Part shown: in pieces, positions 54,401 through 64,000 of the stretch
How the letters are laid out: each line of letters starts with the position of its first letter
Numbering within the stretch: the first letter of the stretch is position 1
NCBI GenBank assembly: GCA_964035545.1
Contig: OZ037765.1
Span: forward strand, 6,956,698 to 7,020,697
Length of the DNA: 64,000 nt
Direction: 5' to 3'
From: Bugula neritina
Lineage: Eukaryota; Bryozoa; Gymnolaemata; Cheilostomatida; Bugulidae
The notes under the pieces: generated by a model
The model's input: the letters and a program-made list of their open reading frames with translations, nothing else
What the model was told of the DNA's origin: nothing
The model's database searches: none
Translations under genes and position numbers: made by a program

Positions 54401-56779
54401 TAAAAAATTAAAATAAAATTTCTTTGTAAAAATATCCTTTAGTACAAATAGAAAGAAGATGGCATGATTTATCTAGAAACTTTTTTGTACAAGTTTAACT
54501 TGGTGTTTTTAGTTTTTTTATATTCAATACAATAGCTTTTTATATGTATTTTAATACCAACAATATAGCAATTGCTATTTTGGTTAATCTCAACTTTTGA
54601 CTGCATAGAAAAAAAACTTCATGGTTCTCCACTTTTCTTAGTAAAATACCATCACCTGATAATTTCATTTTACCCCAGCATTACAGATAATGAATTACAC
54701 TGTAACTCTTTTCTTAAAAATCTGCTTTCTTTTGGAACAAAGTCTCTATAATTTTCAAACATTGATTGGTGCCTCACAGCTCAGAGAGCAGAATATAGTT
54801 TGGTATGTTTGACTATCAGTCCAGTATGAAAGATAGAATTTTATATGCCATTCAGATTAATATGCTTTGTTTTATAACATAGGGTATATATGTTTACCTA
54901 CAAATAAGATTTATAATATTATTGAAGAATTTTCTGCTCTTGCACATAACTCTTTTGACCAAAAAATTATTTTGAGGTAATAGACATTTTAAAAAGTTCA
55001 AATTTTGTGATTAGTTTGACATTAAACTTCATTCTAACTAAGTAAGCTGTAAGGATAAAAATTTTCAAAAATATTCCTAATGAGTCCTAATGTCCTAATG
55101 AGTCCTATCAAATGTTGTAATAAATAAACATTTATAAAGTTATAACTATTAGCTAATGAGTTGTAATGGTGCCTGTTCAAGCTAATCAACAAAGTTGTAC
55201 ACGTTAATGTAGAAGCATTGATTATTGCAGTTGCATTTAAAATGAAAATACAATCTTATAAACAACAAATTCATTCTAATAATTAGTCACTTAGGTGATA
55301 AAATGGCCTTAAGTGCCAGTTACTTAGATTATTTGTCTAATTTCCCTCTGTGTTAGAGGTTCTTTATCAATATAGTCTGATAATAGTTTGGATTGCATTC
55401 TATTGTTTTACAGCTTGTTAATATAATAATTTAAACAACTTAATATCAACACTCTTTATGCATGATTTTTATTTAAAATGAATGCTTAAGCATACCTATT
55501 ATTTAGCTAACTATTTACTTAGTACGCAATCATATCAATGCTCCCAATTGACAGTAAACCGTGATTTGCAATCACAGCCAATTAATATTACTTCGGTACA
55601 TGCCGAGTTACGAGCTACAGACGCTTTTATTAAGGAGACAGAGTAAAAACTACATGCTACATTCCAACTTACAAGGATAGTTTAATCTGCTAGAAAACTA
55701 TACTCTACGCACACTTCATTAGTACAGAGCAAGTTATAGATTGAGTGCAAAGTTGGAGGATGTTTCTATGAAGGCTGAACGAATTTCTTTTATTCGAGTT
55801 CAAGTGTCACTAGCAAGTATCATTTACTTTAAAAACAACTTTAGTCTATCTTATGCAACCAGAACAATGCGTTAAGGCTGGTGTAGCTGTAGTGTTGTAG
55901 AATTTATATTGCTGTTATTTAATGGCTGATTAAACAAATTACAATTACTAAAAAGACTTGTTAGGAGTGTGAATGACTTTAATCTCCATAAAACAGTAGT
56001 GCATCATTTTTAAATCAACATACCCTTGCTTTACGCTGACTATTGTTGGGACTGAAGCTGAGTGCGTTTATTGTAATCAGAAAGAACTTTCTAGAAAGGG
56101 AAAACTACTTCTTACTGGGAAACACAAGACATCTAAAACTAGTTGTCTATCTGGTTAGCATGTATAGCAACAGTCTGTTGCCACCCTGGATTTATCCCTG
56201 GATGTTCAACGCCTCCGAGGATGTGTCTGCGCCAGCATTACCTTATAAAGTGCAAAGTGAGCATATCTCAGCTGGGGGCCAGAATTCTACACCAAAACTA
56301 AAGCTTTGTCATGCACCGATGAAACGTTTTCTTTCTCCTCTTAGTTTAAGGTATGATTTCAAGTTTTAGCTTGACCTGTAGGTTATTTGCAAACTATATA
56401 ATACTGGTCGCAATAAAAAATTATTCCTAATTAAATTTTCTGTAGAATTTTAAGGTAATCAAGTATATACTTCGCACTAGAAGTGACTGTTCCCTCCTAT
56501 GCAGCAGATGGTTTTAAATACAGTTCCACAGTTTAAGCTTTGAGTAGGTCATACTAGATTACTAAATACACATGACTTTAAATTTGAAATCTCTTTGAAT
56601 GTTTGTCTTATTATCTTGAGTTGTGGCTTATTTGTTATTTGTAACAATTAAAGATGTGGATTAGATATACTGGTTTATTAGGTTAACCGTCAATCATATG
56701 AAATACAGTATTTATATATAGTTACAATATGTGGGAGGAACTTACAATAATATAGACAGCTATTATATTATGACAATAT

Positions 56780-56820
<41 letters not shown>

Positions 56821-59800
56821 CAACTATATATATAATATATACATAATATATACATAATATATGGTTTATAGGCGTTTACTTTGTTAAAAACCAACATTAA
56901 AGTTTATAGTGTATTTGAATAGTTATATAGGTTGACCCTTTGCTATATAATATACATCTGTATATATGATGTACATACAATGAACACTATTGAGTTCAAA
57001 GATTCGCATCTATTTATTGCTTTGACTTCCTATTTGAATTTGAAGAGAGTTCACTCTATTTTACTATCATGTGTTACAAATACTTACTACGAAACGAGTT
57101 ATATACGCATTGCTAATTTTACCTTAACGTCTAGCTCTAATGTAATTAATTTGCTAACTATAAGTTAAAGTCACTGGTTTATAATTTGCTCAGGTAATTC
57201 TATCAGTGTGGTATTACAACGGCAATATTATCTTACAACACTATAAGAGTTTGCTATATCCTGTAGTAATTTCTTTGTACAAGCATCAGTAAAATTCACC
57301 CTGTGTGCATTACATAATATAATTATATGGAAAAGTCAGTCATCCAAATTTATTTCAGCTTTGTTTATTTATATAAAAGTAAATAATTAGTACAATGGAA
57401 GATGGAACTAGAAATATCTAGAAAAGCAAATCTAAGTATATTGTTTATTGAGTGAACTCGTTTTTTTCTACGTTTTTTACTGTAGGCCTATATTTAATAA
57501 TAGTAATTTTTCATCATGCTTCTAGCTTGGAAAACCATCTTAAAAACTAAGAGTATTTTCCATAATATTAAAGAGCTCTGCATCGTGAGTTATGAAACAT
57601 GGAATACAGTATATTATGTAAAAATAAATATGACTATGAACTCTTTTCTCAAGAAAAATCAGCTGGTTTATTGTGTTACTTATGACCATGATAGAAAGTT
57701 AGATAAGAGTAAGAGGAGTAACTTATTATTTTGAAGTTTAAGCTTATACTTACCTTAAAGAGAAAACTGATGTGTCATATAAATATTAAGACCAGTTAGT
57801 AACTGAACTGTAAATAGAACTGTTATAGGTTATACAGTTACTGTATATTCTAAGTAAGGGCTGCACAAAATAACATGTCGTGTATTGCTCTGGTTTAAAA
57901 AATTTAGTTTGAATATGACCGCAGGGAGTAGCAGCCAAAAACTCAATTCGTTTTTTACTTGACAGCATCTTTCATTGTGTTTTTTTTTTCAATAATATAA
58001 TGTTTACTCCTATTAAGTCTCAAAAAATAAAAATTCTAAAGCTCTTAGTAAGAATCAGCTATAAGAAAGTTTATTATCTTCAATATGTTCAATTAATTTC
58101 TTTATAAATAATTCATCTCAACTTTACTAGCAGTAATCACAGTTGTTTACACACATTATGAAGCCTAATTAGAATAAGAAATAGATCAATTGATTTCAAT
58201 GTAGAGTTCATAAACTAGTATAATTTGGCTTGCGTGATTATATTTACTTTAGCTGACATATCATATCTGTATTTTATGTCTAATTACTTGATAAGTAAGT
58301 AGTATATTCTCAATAGAGTATACATATTATTATGAAACTGATATAATTATCGGTGATATAATTTTATTTGCTCCATACACACTATAAATATGCTTAGGTT
58401 AATAATGTTTGTCTCCTGCTGGGCTTACATTAAAATATATTCTAATATCCGTACACTATTGAATATTGATATATCTCTAATTTTACAATAATTATTTGGG
58501 TGAAATACACCCTCATATTCTACAATATAATGAATATTATTGAATTATACATTAAATCTAAATATACATTATAGGATTTTATAGCATATATTATGTAAAT
58601 TATTTAATAATACATATCATAATACAATTTTAATATTATATCTAAGTTGTTGATGTAGTATTTGAGAGAAGTATTGCTTTAAAAACAAACAACTGAGTTA
58701 AAGGAGAGGTGCAAACATCTAATAAAACTGTAATACAGAGAAGTCTAACATTGATTTATGATGTTGTGTGCCTACAGCACATAGTTTTATTGTTGCTAGA
58801 ATTAGTTTGCTGTTTGTGTTAGGTTTTTATTTTTGTTTCCTCTCTGCAAGGTTCTCATATTTCTCATTCATTCCACATTAAATCCTTTATTGAATATCTA
58901 TTATTTCAACTGTTGGGATTATTAAGTTAATTTTATTAAGTATTTGTGTCTATAGACTCGGTAATATGCTGATAATGTGAATTTAATTCAAATCCTTATC
59001 ACTATATCTTCAACAAAAATAATGTTAAACAAATAGCAGGAATCTGGACTGTGTGCTAGGGCATGCATTGGCGATTACTTTCATTATTATTTATAGACAA
59101 ATCAGTGGCACTTCAGTTCTTGACATTTCAATCGCAGATTGCAGGACTAATCTTGTATCAAGGTATTCAATCTATGCATGAATAGAAGTATCAGTATCAT
59201 TACATTACGTATAACCTACTCTTTTGAATGAGTTGACACCACTCAATCCTACTCCTACAAGACAGGGCAGTTCTAAAGTAAGTTCTAAATTGGTGAAACT
59301 GTCTAGCTTTTGGATGTATGTTCACAACACGCACACGGTGGAGAAACCAGACTCCTCGTGTGAACAGGATATGTCTGTGTATAAGTTGAGTAACCCTAAA
59401 GCCACACTTTCCGAGGCTACTGTGTCTAAGGTAGAGGAAGTTTTGAGGCGTAAAATGTTGAGCGTTCGAAGGAAGTATTACGTTTACTGGAAGGAGTGTC
59501 TCAAGAGCTGTTCCGGGAATAAATACGAGGATATCAGTTATAATTCATCAGTGATTAGTCTGCCCGGTATTAGCAACTCGTTGTAAGTAGTCCAAAATTT
59601 TGTTTTTCATCACTCGTTTCAACATAGGATTTATGTAAAAACTATTCAGTATATTTTTATACAAGTTTGAAACTTTAAACATAAATTATTAAATTGTACT
59701 TTAATGGTATGTAAGATAGGTTGCAGTGATAGTCATCAAATTTTATTGGTCGCTTGTTTGAGGTTTAAAAATGAAACTGTTGAATCACTTTCATCTGCAA

Positions 59801-61969
59801 TCCTAAAATATCTCCTACAATGCCTGCTACATATTATGCCTTATTTGTTACAATATTGGCACAGAGTTTGAAAGTTAAAATCTTTATTAACTAGTGTTGA
59901 GATTCCCCAGTAGCCTCTGTTGTGCAATACTTAGTCAAGCCAGAGGTCTGCAGTTCAAATTCCAGTAAAGGGCAAATGTTTTACAATTGAAAACCAATCT
60001 TGATTAGTTTGGGTGATTACCAAAATTTGTCATGTTTAAGCAGAGCAATTGATGGAGTGGTAACATATAGAAAAATCTTGCTGCTAACTAATATTACCAA
60101 CTTTCAAAATGAGCCTTTTTAGCTACAGATATTTAACAATATTTTGAGTAAATAGGTGAAGCTATATCAAGCATGACAATCTCTACAAATATGATAGTTT
60201 TAATTTAAATTAAAGTATATAATTTTTGTAATTTTTTTCTATCAAAACAAGCAAAGTAGTGAAAAATTTATCAAATTGCAACTATAGTGTACTATGTTCT
60301 AGTCAAACAAAATAGTTGACTCAAAGCCAGGTGCAGTTTTTTAATGTTAAAAATAGCTTAACCAATAGCAATCAAAATGTCGAAGTACATTATACCTATC
60401 ATATTTATATTTTTGAATCCCTTTTGTATTGAAATACAAAAATGAGTAGTAATTATTGCTTTGTAATAAATCAACTAGCTCTGAACTGTCACTGGTAGGA
60501 TAGTTGGGTAGTTGCACTTTGTAGGCAAAATATTAAATCCCACCCAACTGACAAAAAAGCTTTTATATAAAAATGTAGCAATTATCAATATCTAATTTTC
60601 TGATATCAGCTAGAAATTTGGTATACAAGCAACTTCTTTCCTCTGTAAAGAATACATTCAACTGGTTAATACAGCTTTGCTGCTATGACTATGGCTATGC
60701 CTATAATTGTGACTGTCACTATGACTGTGACCTATTAAGTTAGCGTGAGGTTCTATTAGCTTTACGTGTGACAATTTGATAGTCTTCTAGAAAAATTATA
60801 GATAGCAATATTATATTTATTGTTTATAATACTTATAGTTAATTATATTGCATTGAAATCTCATCTTTGTTTGTATTAAGAATCAAACGAATTAAGCAAA
60901 ACTTACAAGAATTTTATGCAAAAATGAATTGTTGGTATTTCGAATAGCTAACAATTAGAAATGAATTTTATATTTGTGTTTTGCTGCAAGTCACATTATT
61001 GAAGCGAGTTGTTTGTCTTTGCAAGTGGTAATACATTTCTAGTAATTAGATAAATCAGTGTTGAACTTCTAGCAAGTCACCTTAAACTACATTAAATTTG
61101 GTTGTGAGGAAAAAACATAGCTGTAGCTAAACTAATAACAGCAGTTATCTTCTCCTCTTAACTCTATATTATATTACCAGACAAAGTTAACCGCCTGAGT
61201 AAATTTTACTAATATTAAAATTGTTTTCGCATATAGTGTGTTTGGACGTTCTCCTGAACTTCTGGGCATCAACTTTGTTCAACGTATTTAAGTGTCAGAA
61301 TTTTTACATAGCAACATTATCTATGATTATCTTTGTTTACCAATAATTGATCACTCATATCTTTATAATATTATCATTGTGATATTATTTCTCATTATCT
61401 CTGCCCATGTAGTTCAGTACATTACATCATATAATAGTTGGCAAGACTAGACTTTTAAGTAATTTATATATAGCAAAAGCTGCTTTGCTTTCATTGATTC
61501 ACTGTCACCATCAATTAAAGTATTAAATGATTTTTTTAATGTTTATTAACGATCATAATGCATATATATGTATGTTATAGGTCTACTGCACTGTTCAAAT
61601 TGCCACGATTTATTAGGTAGACAACTCTGAAAGAGTAAAATTGCCAACATACTGACACAGTTTTAACTTACATTTTACTGATTAGCATTCAATAAACTGA
61701 TAAATATAAATTGCAAGTTATCCAACAATGATATAAATTAATTAATTTTTAGAATTGCTGGGCTCTTTGTCTTGAAAAATGGCCCTTCTTATTCATGGGA
61801 TTATTAACTATTTAGTAGTAGGTTAAGGTGTAATTTAAGTTTTCAACATTACCAATACACACGTGTATATTATTCTAGGATACAATCCAAAGCTCTATTT
61901 AAACATATTTCACAGGTAATTTCTTTGCTGGTTAATGAAGTGTGGAGTGCCATAACAATAAACCAATAG
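51418..61969 (+). CDS. Unrecognised multi-exon gene 2 (encodes a YPWM motif)
   Basis: Proposed exons: 51418-51641, 56159-56350, 59097-59154, 59233-59582 and 61879-61969, totalling 304 aa. Junctions 1-2, 2-3 and 4-5 use good consensus sites with matching phase. Junction 3-4 is weaker: the better-looking donor at 59162 is out of phase with the clearly coding fourth exon, so an in-phase GTATCA donor at 59154 is assumed. The last exon could instead end at a donor at 61915. Exon 1 is Lys-rich. Exon 2 has PPWIYPWMF, the core of the Hox hexapeptide, but no homeodomain was found. Exon 4 is basic and helical (VEEVLRRKMLSVRRKYYVYW). No signal peptide or known domain. Introns of up to 4.5 kb. Function unknown. 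Confidence 0.5.
52816..52848. repeat. Perfect 33-bp palindrome
   Basis: Arms ATCTAGAAACCTGCAA and its exact complement flank a single C, in the first intron of unknown gene 2. As DNA it could form a cruciform; as RNA it would be a tight hairpin. Confidence 0.95.
53628..53712 (-). repeat. tRNA-like Pol III repeat, copy C (degenerate)
   Basis: On the minus strand it has an A box (TGCTGTAGTGGTTAGCAGG), the stretch TTGGCTTACAAGTTGAAG and a B box (GAGCTTCGATTTCCG). It resembles copies A and B but is more decayed and lacks a T-run terminator. Confidence 0.55.
56783..56865. repeat. (TA)n microsatellite with ATATACATA tail
   Basis: About 36 bp of pure TA, then roughly 45 bp of degenerate TATACATAATA units, in an intron of unknown gene 2. 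Confidence 0.93.
59905..59990 (+). repeat. tRNA-like Pol III repeat, copy D (degenerate)
   Basis: CCAGTAGCCTCTGTTGTGCA, then AGAGGTCTGCAGTTCAAATT, resembles copies A-C in order and spacing, with the B box still recognisable. It lies in the last intron of unknown gene 2. Confidence 0.4.
61754..61809 (+). repeat. 56-bp dispersed repeat, copy 1
   Basis: Contains TTGCTGGGCTC and GCCCTTCTTATTCAT. It matches 63341-63397 at about 51 of 56 positions with one indel. Neither flank matches, and the reading frames contain stops. Confidence 0.85.
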
Positions 61970-62540
61970 GCAGCTGTCAGAAAAACTTAGCTATGCATAT
62001 TTAGTGTGTACATATTTCTAGGCTATAGAAACGTTGATTTAGAAATAAAATTATTTTGTGTTTATTTAGAACAATAGGAAATAGTAATGTAAAGTTTGGT
62101 TCATTGGGGAGTGTAATAACAGAGTTGTTTAGTTTAGCAAACCAGATTGTTTAATGACACGTACAAAGTATATGTGATCATCGAGTCTATATAGAAAGAG
62201 TATGTATCATTTGTAACAATGTTGATACATTCTAATTCAAACAAAGAAGTGCATCGAATGCCTATAATTAATTTGCTGTAGCTTATTATATTTCCATTGA
62301 TTTCGTTCAGATAAGTCTAGTTTTTGATAACTGCCGAAGATTGATTTCGTTCTTCACATTGCGCAGTCTATAGTGCCGCGTATAGTTGAGCTCCAAGCTT
62401 AGGTAGACTAAATTCTGTTAGTCAATAGCACATCTCAAGTAATTAATCAAGTTAATTATTAAGTAGAAGAGTTTTAAGAAATGTGATATGCTGAAGGGTG
62501 CTTGTAGCAGACGTTAGCTAGTTGAAAGTATATTATAAAT
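61970..62540. other. Spacer before unknown gene 3
   Basis: Would hold the 3' end of unknown gene 2 (an AATAAA occurs near 62043) and the promoter of the next gene. The last 250 bp is less AT-rich. No other feature is seen. Confidence 0.4.
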
Positions 62541-62671
62541 ATGACTGGAACTTCGCTTCATTCTAAAAGAATTGCAAAGTATTTTCCAAACATGCCGTAT
62601 GACAGCATGAAGCTTAGATTTCGACAAACGCCTGAGCCCGACATATTGAGGCAGCTCGAGCGACATGTTCG
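62541..62671 (+). CDS. Unrecognised gene 3, first exon (partial)
   Basis: ATG at 62541 opens 43 codons (MTGTSLHSKRIAKYFPNMPY, then MKLRFRQTPEPDILRQLERHV). They end at a GTATGT donor in phase 2. The peptide is basic and polar with a predicted helix at the end; there is no signal peptide or known domain. Reading through the donor gives a low-quality tail, which supports splicing. Later exons were not found before the window ends. It has the same orientation as unknown genes 1 and 2 and a weak resemblance to exon 1 of gene 2 around the PxPxxL stretch, not enough to claim homology. Confidence 0.45.
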
Positions 62672-64000
62672 GTATGTTTACTTTATACACTTTTTCTTGA
62701 CTCATACTGCAAAGAACAATTCAAGTTTGCTTCAACTTTATGTAAGAGTCAATTATTTTTAGTTGTATGCATCAATTGATTCGTAATAATTCTGTATTGC
62801 ATATTTATTTAGTGCTTAAACTGGAATTCAACAAAACATTTTTATTTAAGAATGGGATTTTGATAGTAGGGCATCAAACTAGTTTATAAGATATATTTGG
62901 GTGTTACTATAGTAACAGCATTGTAATCAACTCAATTTTTACATGACAAATTATTGGCTAATGTTTGAAATTTAATGCAATCGTAGTTAAATGCAATGCG
63001 TAAACAACTAGAAGAAAAATTTTATACACGGTTGTATTTTTAATAGATTCTCACAACTTAAGGGATATATAATATAATAATATTATTATGTTATAAATAT
63101 GAGAACTACCAGTATAATATATCTTATAATATTTATCACTATTAGCCTTTTGGGATTTGCTCAACAGTCTAATTGATAAATTATAAGACTGCTATGGCCA
63201 GCAAGGCAAATCCTCTGGTTTAGTCTTTATACTAAAGATACCAGATACATTATTTATTAAGCAGATGGACCAAAGATATTGATTGCTCTCATCACTAATC
63301 AACCAACTATCTTTACCTAATAATCAATATTTGATGAAGAGTTGCTGGGCTCCTTGTCTTGAGAAATAGCCCTTCTTATTCATCGGATTTATTAACTTAT
63401 ATTTCTTGTACATTGTGTAGACAATACTTACCACTATCTATCAGTAATCAATACTGCACAATGTGTCCAGTGTTTTATTTTACATGTTTATACTTTCTTC
63501 TAAGAAAGTTATGACAAAGCTATGCACTGTTTATGTACATAGCTGTATTTTATACAATGCTGTGTAAAACTATTTTTGTTACAAAGAAGTTGGAACAATG
63601 AATATTGGCATTACAATTGTCACAATACTGAAAGAAGTATAGAACAGCTTTTCATTTCTTGAATGATTTTGCAAAAATTTACAAGCTTTGCAGTGCCTAA
63701 AAATTATGCATTTCACAAGCAATATGCGGCTTACCTGACATTTTGATTATTTTATATTTCTGCTTCAAAGAACTCTAAACTAACATGGAACAAAAAATAA
63801 AAGATACTACTGCGAAACAGTTATTTTAATCTTGTGTAAGCAAGCTATAGTCTAATTGTCGACATGTTAAAAAGCTTCTCAAATTTTATGCAATGTAACT
63901 ATTATAGTTAGGAACTTGTATATTGCTAAGATGTAATACTCTTTGATCGGGAGTTGATGCCCTTATTGTGATGTACTTTTCATGCTTTATGTCTACTTTT
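62672..64000. other. Presumed intron of unknown gene 3
   Basis: AT-rich with no further exon recognised. It contains copy 2 of the 56-bp dispersed repeat and nothing else of note. Confidence 0.35.
63341..63397 (+). repeat. 56-bp dispersed repeat, copy 2
   Basis: Second copy of the repeat at 61754-61809, in the same orientation and 1.59 kb away. The origin of the pair (transposon fragment or segmental copy) is not apparent. Confidence 0.85.

Overview
The window looks like AT-rich, intron-rich metazoan nuclear DNA. Genes are split by GT-AG introns into short exons, there are no bacterial operons, and the gene families are animal ones (T-box factor, ADAP-type ArfGAP, MAM domain, G-protein gamma, NTHL1, RFC4). 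Two copies of a tRNA-headed SINE carry a central stretch resembling the conserved domains of invertebrate SINE superfamilies. A marine invertebrate, perhaps a lophotrochozoan, is my guess; the sequence alone does not fix the phylum. Exon boundaries come from reading frame, splice consensus and phase matching by eye, not from transcripts.

Layout. 1-2270 (+): the last four exons of RFC4 (clamp loader). 2534-5961 (+): a secreted coiled-coil protein with a C-terminal MAM domain. 6958-14015 (-): an eight-exon ADAP1/2-like ArfGAP with two PH domains. 14-19 kb: gene-poor, with 1.6 kb of self-complementary simple sequence. 19121-19333 and 21239-21457 (+): two tandem G-protein gamma genes. 21815-25467 (-): NTHL1 endonuclease III. 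25.5-31.3 kb: a repeat-rich gap with an LTR-like promoter unit, a ~1 kb foldback element and two clusters of GATCGATC palindromes. 31364-38985 (-): a nine-exon divergent T-box gene with a likely 5' UTR exon near 39.8 kb. 43817-47219, 51418-61969 and 62541-end (+): three unrecognised multi-exon genes, the last running off the window.

Function. The recognised genes are a mixture: housekeeping DNA replication and repair (RFC4, NTHL1), membrane signalling (ADAP, two G-gamma) and development (T-box). Nothing suggests they form one pathway. Intergenic DNA and introns hold most of the unusual material: tandem repeats that abut splice sites, tRNA-derived elements, a TTAA-flanked MITE, inverted repeats, and two compact promoter units that combine heat-shock-element-like arrays with TATA, initiator and AATAAA signals.
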